NCBI RefSeq assembly: GCF_028291745.1
Contig: NZ_JAQGNQ010000051.1
Span: 1-64,000, forward strand
Direction of reading: 5' to 3'
DNA from: Ramlibacter sp.
GTDB lineage: Bacteria > Pseudomonadota > Gammaproteobacteria > Burkholderiales > Burkholderiaceae_C
Length of the DNA: 64,000 bases
Both the position numbers and the translations under genes were made by a program. The notes below the pieces were generated by a model. It had not been told where the DNA came from. It worked only from the letters and a program-made list of their open reading frames with translations, and made no database searches. Shown one piece after another: positions 48,839 through 57,397 of this stretch. The number at the start of each line of letters is the position of its first letter. Within the stretch, counting starts at the first letter, position 1.

Positions 48839-49642
48839 ATGGACCGCCTGAAGATCGGCATCTCCGCCTGCTTCTTCCACCCGGACGAGGGGCGCAAGGC
48901 CGCGCCTTCCAAGACGCTGCTGTGGATCGAGCAGTCGACCGCCCACTGGGTGATGTCCGAGGGCGCGCTGCCGGTGATGATCCCCTCGTTCGCTGGCGAA
49001 ACCTTTCGCGGCGCGGTGGACGTGGCCGACTATGCGCAATGGCTCGACGGCCTGTTGATGCACGGCGGCGCCGACGTCTGGCCGGGCAGCTACGGTGAGG
49101 AGCCGCTGCGCCCCGAATGGAACGGCGACCGCATTCGCGACCAGTACGAGATCGGCCTGGTCCAGGCCTTCAGCGCCGCCGGCAAGCCGGTGTTCGGCAT
49201 CTGCCGCGGCCTGCAGTTGATCAACGTGGCGCACGGCGGCACCCTGTTCCAGGACATCACGACGCAAAAGCCCGGTGCGCTGGTGCATCGCGATGCGGCG
49301 ATCTACGACCTCAACTTCCACGAGGTCGACATCCTGCCGCGCACGCGCATGGCGCAGCTGCTGCCCCCGGGGCGCCACAAGATCAACAGCGTGCACCACC
49401 AGGGCGTGAAGGACGTCGCGCCCGGCTTCGCCGTCGAGGCCGTCTCGCCGGAGGACGGCGTGGTCGAAGCGATCCGCCGCACGGACGGCCCGTGGGTCGC
49501 CGCCGTGCAATGGCATCCCGAATTCCATCGCCCCGAGCTGGGTGTCGTCGACGACACGCCGCTCCTGCGCGACTTCCTGGCGGCCGCTCGCTCGGCCCGA
49601 AGCTCGCCGGGCCGCCCCAAGACCGAAGACCGCAGTGCGTAG
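48839..49642 (+). CDS. Gamma-glutamyl-GABA hydrolase-like class I amidotransferase, PuuD family (267 aa)
   Basis: Peptidase C26 family. The nucleophile Cys122 sits in FGICRGLQLINV, with MHGGADVWPGSYGEE upstream, and the His-Glu pair in QWHPEFH near the end. It would release glutamate from a gamma-glutamyl product at the end of the route. ATG 48839 is four bases after the previous stop. Confidence 0.9.
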   Translation: MDRLKIGISACFFHPDEGRKAAPSKTLLWIEQSTAHWVMSEGALPVMIPSFAGETFRGAVDVADYAQWLDGLLMHGGADVWPGSYGEEPLRPEWNGDRIRDQYEIGLVQAFSAAGKPVFGICRGLQLINVAHGGTLFQDITTQKPGALVHRDAAIYDLNFHEVDILPRTRMAQLLPPGRHKINSVHHQGVKDVAPGFAVEAVSPEDGVVEAIRRTDGPWVAAVQWHPEFHRPELGVVDDTPLLRDFLAAARSARSSPGRPKTEDRSA

Positions 49643-49664
49643 CACGGAGGCTTCCCATCTCATC

Positions 49665-51038
49665 ATGAGCACCCTCTCCATCTACAACCCCGCCACCGGC
49701 CACCGGATCGTCGAACTGCAGGCCGACGATCCCGCATCGGTAGCCGCCAGGACGCAGGCCGCCCGCGCCGCGCAACCCGCGTGGGCCGCGCGGCCGCTGG
49801 CCGAGCGCAAGCGCTGCATCGAGGGCTTTCGCGCCGGGGTCGTGCGCGACCTGGAGCGGCTTGCGCAGGTGATGACGCGCGAGACCGGCAAGCCGATCCG
49901 CATGTCGCGCAACGAGCTGAACGGCCTGCTGCCGCGGATCGATTTCTTTCTGGCGCAGACCGAGCCGGCGATCGCGGCCGAGACCGTGTTCGACGAAGGC
50001 GGCATGCGCGAGCAGATCCAGCATGAGCCGCTGGGGCTGGTCGCCAACATCTCCGCGTGGAACTATCCGTGGTTCGTCGGCTGCAACGTGATCCTGCCGG
50101 CGCTGCTGACCGGCAACGCGGTGCTGTACAAGCCCTCCGAATATTCGACGATGACCGGGCAGGAGATCGCGCGCCTGCTGCACGAGGCGGGGGTGCCGCA
50201 GGAGGTGATGGCCTGCCTGGTCGGTGGCGGCGAGGTCGGCGCCGCGCTGCTGGCGCAGCCGGTGGACGGCGTGTTCTTCACCGGCTCGCATGCCACCGGA
50301 CGGCGCATCGCCGAGGCGATGGGCAGTCGCTTGGTCAAGCTGCAACTGGAGCTGGGAGGCAAGGACCCGACCTACGTCTGCGACGACGCCGATGCGCAGA
50401 CCGCGGCCGAATCGCTGGCCGATGGCGCGATGTACAACACCGGCCAGAGTTGCTGCTCGGTCGAGCGCATCTACGTGCACGAGAAGATCCACGACGCCTT
50501 TGTCGAACACTTCGTTCGCACGGTGCGGGGCTTTCGCCTGGGCGACCCCGCCAGCGAGGACACCTACATCGGTGCCATCACGCGCGCGCCGCAGCTCGAT
50601 GTGCTCGAGTCGCAAGTGGAGGACGCGCTTGCCAAGGGCGCGACCTTGCAGGCGGGCGGCGAGCGCCGCATCGGCGAGGGCAACTGGTTCGATGCCACCG
50701 TGCTCACCCATGTGGACCACACGATGGACATCATGCGCGAGGAAAGCTTCGGCCCGGTGATCGGCATCCAGAAGGTCGCCGGCGATGCGGAAGCCGTGCG
50801 CCTGATGAACGACACGCGCTACGGCCTGACCGCCGGCGTCTACACGCCCGACGAAGAGCGCGCGCGCCGCATCCTGGCGCAGGTGCACGCGGGCAGCGTC
50901 TACTGGAACTGCTGCGACCGCGTCAGCCCGCGGCTGCCGTGGAGTGGCGTGGGCGATTCAGGCGTGGGGCTGACGCTGTCGAAGTACGGGATCCAGACCT
51001 TCACGCGGACGAAGGCGTGGCATTTGCGGCAGGCTTGA
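49665..51038 (+). CDS. Aldehyde dehydrogenase (457 aa)
   Basis: NAD(P)-dependent ALDH superfamily: ISAWNYPWFVGCNV, FFTGSHATGRRI, catalytic Glu in LELGGKDP, catalytic Cys in GQSCCSVERIY, and EESFGPVIG. It would oxidise the gamma-glutamyl aldehyde to the acid. The ATG at 49665 has a rather distant GGAGG (14 bases). Last gene of the operon, ending at a repeat before converging genes. Confidence 0.92.
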   Translation: MSTLSIYNPATGHRIVELQADDPASVAARTQAARAAQPAWAARPLAERKRCIEGFRAGVVRDLERLAQVMTRETGKPIRMSRNELNGLLPRIDFFLAQTEPAIAAETVFDEGGMREQIQHEPLGLVANISAWNYPWFVGCNVILPALLTGNAVLYKPSEYSTMTGQEIARLLHEAGVPQEVMACLVGGGEVGAALLAQPVDGVFFTGSHATGRRIAEAMGSRLVKLQLELGGKDPTYVCDDADAQTAAESLADGAMYNTGQSCCSVERIYVHEKIHDAFVEHFVRTVRGFRLGDPASEDTYIGAITRAPQLDVLESQVEDALAKGATLQAGGERRIGEGNWFDATVLTHVDHTMDIMREESFGPVIGIQKVAGDAEAVRLMNDTRYGLTAGVYTPDEERARRILAQVHAGSVYWNCCDRVSPRLPWSGVGDSGVGLTLSKYGIQTFTRTKAWHLRQA

Positions 51039-51046
51039 ATTGATTT

Positions 51047-51150
51047 GCCCCTTCCCCCTCCGGGGGAAGGCTGGGATGGGGGCGCACCCCGCACACATCT
51101 GAAACGCCGGAGCGCCCCCACCCCAACCCTCCCCCGGTGGGGGAGGGAGT
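51047..51150. repeat. Family D palindromic repeats, copy 2 (pair)
   Basis: CCCCTTCCCCCTCCGGGGGA...GGGATGGGGGCGC and, 40 bases on, the inverted GCGCCCCCACCCC...CCCTCCCCC with GGTGGGGGAGGG. They form one large possible hairpin between converging genes and could end both transcripts. Confidence 0.75.
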
Positions 51151-51158
51151 AAAACCAA

Positions 51159-52199
51159 TCAAATCCACTGCCCGTCGCGCAGCTCCCTCGTGAGCCAGGC
51201 GCAGAAAATCGGCGCTGCCACCAACCCCGGCACGCCGAAGGCCGCTTCCATCAGCAGCATCGAGGCGAGCATGGCGTAGGTGGGCACGTTGGTGCGGCCG
51301 CCGACGATGCGCGCGTTGAGGAAGTATTCGAGCTTGTGGATCACCACCAGGAAGCCCAGCGAAGCGATGCCGAGCCACACCGACACCGTCAGCGCCGCCA
51401 CCGTGACCGCCGCATTCGACAGCAGGTTGCCGATGATGGGCACCAGGCTGGCAAAGAAGGTGAAGCCCACCAGCGTCGGCCCGAGCGGCACGCGATAGCC
51501 CAGCATCGGCAGCACCACCAGCAGGTAGATCCCGGTGAGCGTCGCATTGATGAAGGCGATGCGCAGCTGCGCCGCGAACACGTCCCCGAAGGCCGCGGCC
51601 AACTGCAGCATGCGCGCCCGCGCCAGCACCACCAGCGGCCGCCGCGACGTCTCCTGCGGCGCGCTCCTGCGGGCCGTCGCGGCCATCAAGCCGATCGCCA
51701 GGCCGATGATGATGTGCACCAGGATCTTGAGCACCATGCCGCTCCAGCGCTGCACGTCGTGCGCATGCCCGCGCAGCCACTCGCTCACGGCGTGCTGCAT
51801 CGCGTCGGCCGATTGCGGCAGGCGCTCGACGATCCACGTCGGCGCCGTGACGCGGACCTGGTCCAGCGTGTCGGCCAGCAATTGCATCAGCCGACCGAGG
51901 CCGCCGGACCGGAACAGCAGCTCGGTGGCCGCGAGCACCGCGCCGGTGAGGACGGCCACGGTCGCCGACACCAGCAACCAGCGCACGGCGCGCTTCTTCC
52001 ACGAGCCCTGGGCCGGGCCGGTGAAGACTCGCACGCGCCGGTAGAGCACGAAGCCGGCGAGACCGGCGAACAGCGCGGACAGCAGGTTCAGCCACAGCAC
52101 CAGCAGCAGGGCGGCGCCCGCCAGCACGATGCTGCGCAGGCGCAGCGCCTCCAGCGCTGGCTGGGGCGTGGTCTCGGAAGGGGTGAGGGGCCTTTTCAC
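51159..52199 (-). CDS. AI-2E family transporter, PerM-like (346 aa)
   Basis: Multi-span inner-membrane protein of UPF0118/AI-2E type. Seen are IVLAGAALLLVLWLNLLSALFAG at the N-terminus, a paired-helix extracytoplasmic region in the middle, and GPTLVGFTFFASLVPIIGNLLSN with FGVPGLVAAPIFCAWL near the end. Function in the family ranges from signal export to ion antiport. GTG 52199 is the best start; there is no good SD, and the frame stays open far upstream only because it is antisense to topB's shadow. Confidence 0.82.
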   Translation of the reverse strand: MKRPLTPSETTPQPALEALRLRSIVLAGAALLLVLWLNLLSALFAGLAGFVLYRRVRVFTGPAQGSWKKRAVRWLLVSATVAVLTGAVLAATELLFRSGGLGRLMQLLADTLDQVRVTAPTWIVERLPQSADAMQHAVSEWLRGHAHDVQRWSGMVLKILVHIIIGLAIGLMAATARRSAPQETSRRPLVVLARARMLQLAAAFGDVFAAQLRIAFINATLTGIYLLVVLPMLGYRVPLGPTLVGFTFFASLVPIIGNLLSNAAVTVAALTVSVWLGIASLGFLVVIHKLEYFLNARIVGGRTNVPTYAMLASMLLMEAAFGVPGLVAAPIFCAWLTRELRDGQWI

Positions 52200-52290
52200 C
52201 GGGGCATTGTGCCCCGCGCATGACGCGGCAGGCGGCCCTTGCCCGGCAAGTGCTGCGCGACTGAAGATCGCGTGGACGAGATGCGGCGGC

Positions 52291-52336
52291 CGGGGGAGCG
52301 CCCCCACCCCAGCCCCCCCCCGGCGGGGGAGGGTGC
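52291..52336. repeat. Family D palindromic repeat, copy 3
   Basis: GGGGGAGCGCCCCCACCCCA then CCCCCC-cggc-GGGGGA, close to the second half of copy 2, just past the topB stop. Confidence 0.65.
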
Positions 52337-52342
52337 AAGGCA

Positions 52343-55300
52343 CTATTCGGCGGCGGAGAGGTGCTTGCCCACGATGCCGGCCAGTTCGAACATCGTGACC
52401 TGTGCCTTGCCGAACACCGGCCGCAACTTCTCGTCGGCGTTGATCGAGCGCTTGTCCTTGGCGTCCTGCAGGCCCTTGGCCTTGATGTAGTCCCAGATCC
52501 GCTTGATCACCTCGGTGCGCGCGATCGGCTCGTTGCCGACCACGGCCGCGAGTTCGGGGCTGGGCCTGAGGCCGGCGCCGGTCTTGCGCGGCGCCTTGGC
52601 CTCCGTCGCCTTCTTCGCGGCCGGTGCCTTCTTCGCCACCGCCTTCTTGGCGACGGCCGATTTCGCGGCCTTGGCCGTGGCCTTGTACGGCGCCGGCGGT
52701 TCCTTGGCTTTCGCGCGGCTCGCAGCCGTCGTCTTCGTCGCTGCGCCCGCCGTCTTGCGCGGCGGGAATTTCGAGGCCCGCGGTTCGAATTCGAAGTTCA
52801 CCTTGCCGGCCTCCGCATCCCAGGCCAGGAAGGCCTTGAAGGGGCGGCGCGTGCGCATCGAGATGAACTTGTCCAGCAGGTCGGTCTTGCCGGTCGCCAG
52901 CAGCTTGGCCATCTGCTCGCGCTCCACCGGCTGCTGCAGGATGATCTTGCCGCTGCGGAAATCGCAGGTGGGCGTGGAATGCTCCTGCGTCGGCACCGCG
53001 CGCTCGCACACGTAGTTGCTGCCCCACTCGAAGACGCGGTGGCCGCACTTGGGACACGGACCCAGCGGGTCCTGCGCCGAGAGGTCGACGATCTCGCCGG
53101 TCTCGGACGGGTCCTTGCCCTCGCCGAAGTCGAACTCCAGCTTCCAGTTCTTTTCTTCCTCGTCGAAGGCCAGCGCCAGTTCGGCCGTGAACGGCCAGCC
53201 CGCTTTCGAGCGGAAGCCCTGCAGCGGGCCGATGCGCTTGTCGCGCAGGAAGGTCTCGACTTCCTCGAGCTCGAAGGCGCGGCCGGCGGGGATCTTCGTG
53301 AACGAGAAGCCGCAGGGCTCCTGGCCCGCCTTGCCCACGCAGTTGTAGCGACGGTAGCTCTCCTGCACCACGCCGCCGCAATTGGGGCAGGCCGTCTTCA
53401 GCGTGGCGTAGTCGCCCGGCACCGTGTCGCGGTCGTACTCCTTGGCCTTCATGACGATGCGCTTCGTCATGTCGGCGATCTCGAGCATGAACTGGTCGCG
53501 CGACAGCTTGCCGTGCTCCATCTGCGCCAGCTTGTATTCCCACTCGCCGGTGAGCTCCGGCTTGCTCAATTCCTCGACGCCGAGGCCGCGCAACAGCGTC
53601 ATCAGCTGGAAGGCCTTGGCGGTCGGGATCAGCTCGCGGCCTTCGCGCAGCATGTACTTCTCGTTGATCAGGCCTTCGATGATGGAGGCGCGCGTGGCCG
53701 GCGTGCCCAGGCCTTTTTCCTGCATCGCCTCGCGCAGTTCGTCGTCCTCCACGAACTTGCCCGCGCCTTCCATCGCGCCGAGCAGCGTCGCTTCGCTGTA
53801 GCGCGCCGGCGGCCGCGTCTTCAGGCCCTTGGCCTCGACGCTCTCGGCGGGCACCTGCTCGCCCGGCTTCACCGGCACGAGGTTCTGGCCCTTGTCGCCT
53901 TCCTTGGCGTCCTCCACCTCGGCGGCCGCTTCCTTGCCGTAGATGGCCAGCCACCCCGGGCGGACCAGCACCTTGCCCTCGGTGCGGAAGTGATGGCCGG
54001 CTGCCTGGCTGATGCGCGTCGTCACCATGGATTCGGCGCTCGGGAAGAACACCGCCAGGAAGCGCCGCACCACCAGGTCGTAGACCTTCTGTTCCGCCTC
54101 GGACAGGCCGCTGGGCGCCTGCAGCGTGGGGATGATGGCGAAGTGGTCGGACACCTTGCTGTCGTCGAACACCCGCTTGATCGGCTTGACGTAGCTCTCG
54201 TCGATCGCCTGCTGCGCGAACGGCGCCAGGTGCCGCATGCCGCTGCCGGCCAGCATGCCCATGGTGTCGTGCACCACCGCCACATAGTCCTGCGGCAGGT
54301 GGCGCGAGTCGGTCCGCGGATAGGTCAGGGCCTTGTGCCGCTCGTACAGCGACTGGGCCAGCGCCAGCGTGGTCTTGGCCGAATAGCCGAAGCGGCCGTT
54401 GGCCTCGCGCTGCAGCGAGGTCAGGTCGAACAGGCCGGGCGCGGCCTGCGTGCTGGGCTTGGATTCTTCGGTGACGGTCGCCAGCTGGCCACGTGCCGCC
54501 TGCGCGATCGCCTGCGCGTCGTGCTCGTTCCAGACGCGGTCGGCGCGCTTCTCGGCGTCCTCGGGGTCCTTCTTCCACTTGGGGTCGAACCACTTGGCCG
54601 GATAGTTGCCCGCCTCGGCGGCGAAGCTGGCATGGATCTCCCAGTAGTCGCGGCTGATGAACTTGCGGATCTGCTCCTCGCGTTCCACCACGATCGCGAG
54701 CGTCGGCGTCTGCACGCGGCCCACGGTGGTGAGGAAGAAGCCACCGTCGCGCGAATTGAAGGCGGTCATGGCGCGCGTGCCGTTGATGCCCACCAGCCAG
54801 TCGGCCTCCGAGCGCGAGCGCGCCGCGTGCGCCAGGCCTTCCATCTGCCGGTTGCTGCGCAGCTTGTCGAAGCCGTCGCGGATCGCCTGCGGCGTCATCG
54901 ACTGCAGCCACAGGCGCTTGACCGGCTTGACCGGGCCGCCCTTCTTGCCGGCGCCGGCGCCGTCGCTGCCGAAGGCGTACTGCTCGATCAGGCGGAAGAT
55001 CAGCTCGCCCTCGCGGCCCGCGTCGCAGGCGTTGACCAGGTCGGTCACGTCCTTGCGCTTGGCCAGCCTGACCACCGCGTTCAGGCGCGTCTTGGTCTTG
55101 TCCACCGGCTTCAGGTCGAAGTAGGGCGGGATCACCGGCAGGTGGGCGAAGCTCCACTTGCCGCGCTTGACGTCGAATTCCTCCGGCGCGTGGATCTCCA
55201 CCAGGTGGCCCACGGCGCTGGTGACGATGTACTTGTCGCTCTCGAAGTACTCGTCGTGCTTCTCGAACTTGCCGGCCACGGGCGTCAGCGCCCGGACGAT

Positions 55301-55351
55301 GTCCTGGGCGACAGAGGGTTTCTCGGCGATGACTAGTGTCTTGGTGCTCAC
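52343..55351 (-). CDS. topB: DNA topoisomerase III with Lys/Ala-rich tail and SWIB domain (1002 aa)
   Basis: Type IA topoisomerase. Toprim domain comes first (LVIAEKPSVAQDIV, acidic NACDAGREGELIFR), active-site Tyr344 in ALTYPRTDSRHLP, and at least two Cys4-like zinc elements later (CPNCGGVV...YNC; CPKCGHRV...YVC). Residues of about 870-920 are rich in Lys and Ala (AKKAVAKKAPAAKKATEAKA), like bacterial histone H1. The last 75 residues form a SWIB/MDM2 domain (LAAVVGNEPIARTEVIKRIW, INADEKLRPVFGKAQVTMFE). SWIB is best known from eukaryotic chromatin remodelers and chlamydial TopA. GTG start at 55351. E. coli TopB is about 650 aa, so the tail is a large addition. Confidence 0.93.
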   Translation of the reverse strand: MSTKTLVIAEKPSVAQDIVRALTPVAGKFEKHDEYFESDKYIVTSAVGHLVEIHAPEEFDVKRGKWSFAHLPVIPPYFDLKPVDKTKTRLNAVVRLAKRKDVTDLVNACDAGREGELIFRLIEQYAFGSDGAGAGKKGGPVKPVKRLWLQSMTPQAIRDGFDKLRSNRQMEGLAHAARSRSEADWLVGINGTRAMTAFNSRDGGFFLTTVGRVQTPTLAIVVEREEQIRKFISRDYWEIHASFAAEAGNYPAKWFDPKWKKDPEDAEKRADRVWNEHDAQAIAQAARGQLATVTEESKPSTQAAPGLFDLTSLQREANGRFGYSAKTTLALAQSLYERHKALTYPRTDSRHLPQDYVAVVHDTMGMLAGSGMRHLAPFAQQAIDESYVKPIKRVFDDSKVSDHFAIIPTLQAPSGLSEAEQKVYDLVVRRFLAVFFPSAESMVTTRISQAAGHHFRTEGKVLVRPGWLAIYGKEAAAEVEDAKEGDKGQNLVPVKPGEQVPAESVEAKGLKTRPPARYSEATLLGAMEGAGKFVEDDELREAMQEKGLGTPATRASIIEGLINEKYMLREGRELIPTAKAFQLMTLLRGLGVEELSKPELTGEWEYKLAQMEHGKLSRDQFMLEIADMTKRIVMKAKEYDRDTVPGDYATLKTACPNCGGVVQESYRRYNCVGKAGQEPCGFSFTKIPAGRAFELEEVETFLRDKRIGPLQGFRSKAGWPFTAELALAFDEEEKNWKLEFDFGEGKDPSETGEIVDLSAQDPLGPCPKCGHRVFEWGSNYVCERAVPTQEHSTPTCDFRSGKIILQQPVEREQMAKLLATGKTDLLDKFISMRTRRPFKAFLAWDAEAGKVNFEFEPRASKFPPRKTAGAATKTTAASRAKAKEPPAPYKATAKAAKSAVAKKAVAKKAPAAKKATEAKAPRKTGAGLRPSPELAAVVGNEPIARTEVIKRIWDYIKAKGLQDAKDKRSINADEKLRPVFGKAQVTMFELAGIVGKHLSAAE

Positions 55352-55478
55352 GGTCTCTCAGACCGGGCGCCTTGCGGCGCCCTGTTCCTCGGTGTTCTTA
55401 CAATCGCGCTTTTCCTCGCGCATGTACGCGCACGCGCCTGCGCACGTGTACGAATTCAAGTTAACAGATTTTTTTCCA

Positions 55479-55958
55479 ATGCCCGTCCAGACCGCATCCA
55501 AGACCAACCGCAGAATCCAGGTCCGCAAGTCGGGCGTGCACGGCAAGGGCGTCTTCGCGCTGCAGGATATTCCCGAGGGCGAGACGCTGATCGAATATGT
55601 CGGCGAGATCATCACGTGGAAGGAGGCACAGCGGCGCCATCCCTGGAATCCGGAAGACCCGAACCATACCTTCTACTTCCACGTCGACGAAGACCGGGTG
55701 ATCGACGCCGCCCACGGCGGCAATGCCTCGCGCTGGATCAACCATTCGTGCAACCCCAACTGCGAAGCCGACGAGCAGGACGGCCGCGTGTTCATCAAGA
55801 GCCTGCGCAACATCGAGGCAGGGGAAGAGCTCAACTACGACTACGGCCTGATCATCGACGAGCCGTACACGAAGAAGCTGAAGGCGGAGTATCCCTGCTG
55901 GTGCGGCAGCGAGAATTGCCGCCGGACCTTGCTGGCGCCCAAGCGCAGGGGGAAATGA
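55479..55958 (+). CDS. SET-domain protein-lysine methyltransferase (159 aa)
   Basis: Complete SET domain: KSGVHGKGVFALQDIPEGE, GEIITW, NHSCNPNCEA (88-97), ELNYDYG (117-123), and a post-SET zinc element CWCGSENC at 140-147. Such proteins use SAM to methylate lysines; bacterial examples act on histone-like proteins (chlamydial NUE) or ribosomal and other targets. Divergent from topB (127-base gap). An ATG at 55422 would add 19 residues. No SD precedes ATG 55479, only a T-run; a TACAAT at 55399 may be the -10. birA begins inside its stop (ATGA). Confidence 0.9.
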   Translation: MPVQTASKTNRRIQVRKSGVHGKGVFALQDIPEGETLIEYVGEIITWKEAQRRHPWNPEDPNHTFYFHVDEDRVIDAAHGGNASRWINHSCNPNCEADEQDGRVFIKSLRNIEAGEELNYDYGLIIDEPYTKKLKAEYPCWCGSENCRRTLLAPKRRGK

Positions 55959-56719
55959 TCCGCTGGCCCGCCGAAGCCATCTGGGAAGCCGTCGCCCCTC
56001 TGCTGCCCGGCTTCACCGTCGAAGTCCTGCCTGAGCTGGACTCCACCAACAGCGAGCTGATGCGCCGCGCGCGCTCGGGCCAGACCGAGCCCGTGCTGCT
56101 GGTGGCGGAGCGGCAGACCGCCGGCCGCGGCCGGCTCGGGCGCGACTGGCACAGCGGCGCCGGAGATTCCCTGACTTTTTCCCTGGCCCTGCCGTTGGCC
56201 CCGGCGGACTGGGCGGGCCTCTCGCTCGCAGTGGGTGCCAGCATCGCGGAGAACCTGCACCCGGCCGTGCGGCTGAAATGGCCCAACGACCTGTGGCTGA
56301 GCGATCGCAAGCTCGGCGGCATCCTGATCGAGACGGCCGGTTTTGTCGATGCAGGCGGCGCGCGCCAAGCCGTGATCGGCGTCGGCCTGAACATCGCGCC
56401 GCGCCCGGCAGCCGGCCTCTCGACCCCGCCCGCCTGCGTGCGCGAACTGCTGCCGCAGGCGGACGCTGCCTCGGTGCTGCAGCGCGTCGCACCCGCGCTG
56501 GTGCGGGACGTGCTGGCCTTCCAGCAGGCTGGCTTCGCGGCCTTCCGCCTCCGCTTCGAGGCGCGCGACGCGCTGCGCGATCGTGCCGTGACGCTCAGCG
56601 ACGGCACCGCCGGCACCGCCCATGGCGTCAGCGACTCGGGAGCCTTGCTGGTGCATACTGCGGCCGGCCTGCAGGCCATCGCCAGCTCGGAAGTGAGCGT
56701 GCGGCCGGCGGCCCCCTAA
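55955..56719 (+). CDS. birA: Biotin-[acetyl-CoA-carboxylase] ligase, no DNA-binding domain (254 aa)
   Basis: Makes biotinyl-AMP and biotinylates BCCP. Biotin/ATP loop RQTAGRGRLGRDWHS, LKWPNDLWL and GGILIET are clear. The N-terminal helix-turn-helix of E. coli BirA is missing, so this is a monofunctional ligase without repressor function. Starts with ATGA overlap on the SET gene stop. Confidence 0.94.
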   Translation: MIRWPAEAIWEAVAPLLPGFTVEVLPELDSTNSELMRRARSGQTEPVLLVAERQTAGRGRLGRDWHSGAGDSLTFSLALPLAPADWAGLSLAVGASIAENLHPAVRLKWPNDLWLSDRKLGGILIETAGFVDAGGARQAVIGVGLNIAPRPAAGLSTPPACVRELLPQADAASVLQRVAPALVRDVLAFQQAGFAAFRLRFEARDALRDRAVTLSDGTAGTAHGVSDSGALLVHTAAGLQAIASSEVSVRPAAP

Positions 56720-56725
56720 GCCCTC

Positions 56726-57382
56726 ATGCTGCGCCTGATCGTCCTGCTCCTGCTGCTGGCCAACGGCGGCTTCTATGCCTGGTCCCAGGGGCTGCTGCTG
56801 CCGTGGGGCGTCGGGCCCACGCAGCAATCGGAGCCGCAGCGCGTCGCACAGCAGATCCAGCCCGAGACCGTGCGGGTGCTCTCGCCGCAGGAGCTTGAGC
56901 AGCTTCAGACCCAACTGGCGCAGGCGCCGCGTCCGCCCGAATGCCTGCAGACCGCGGCACTGGACGCTGGCCAGCTCGCGCCGGTGCGCAGCGCCCTGGA
57001 GCCCTGGCCCGCCGGCTCGTGGCGGCTTGATCCCGTCAGCGATCCGGCGCGCTGGATCGTCTACATGGGCAAGTTCGCCGGGGCTGAACAGGTGGCGCGC
57101 AAGCGCGCCGAGCTGCGCCAGCTGGGGATCTCCTTCGAGGCGCTGACCAATCCCGAGCTCGAGCCGGGGCTCTCGCTGGGAGGCTTCGCGAGCGAGGATG
57201 ATGCGATCCAACAGATGGAGGCGCTCGCTGCCAAGGGCGTGCGGACCGCGCGCGTCGTGCAGGAGCGCCCCGAGCAGCGCGGCCAGCGCCTGACGCTGCC
57301 GGCGGTCGACGATGCCCTGCGGCCGCGGCTGGATGCGCTCAAGACCGTGCTGAACACGACGCCCCTGCGGCCCTGCCGCTGA
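56726..57382 (+). CDS. SPOR-domain protein with N-terminal anchor (218 aa)
   Basis: One hydrophobic segment at the N-terminus (LRLIVLLLLLANGGFYAWS) should be a membrane anchor or uncleaved signal. A middle region is Gln/Pro-rich, then a C-terminal SPOR-like repeat (WIVYMGKFAGAEQVARKRAE, LSLGGFASEDDAIQQMEAL), which in other proteins binds denuded glycan at the septum. It lies six bases after birA in the same unit. Confidence 0.8.
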   Translation: MLRLIVLLLLLANGGFYAWSQGLLLPWGVGPTQQSEPQRVAQQIQPETVRVLSPQELEQLQTQLAQAPRPPECLQTAALDAGQLAPVRSALEPWPAGSWRLDPVSDPARWIVYMGKFAGAEQVARKRAELRQLGISFEALTNPELEPGLSLGGFASEDDAIQQMEALAAKGVRTARVVQERPEQRGQRLTLPAVDDALRPRLDALKTVLNTTPLRPCR

Positions 57383-57397
57383 CCAAGGAGACCTGAC

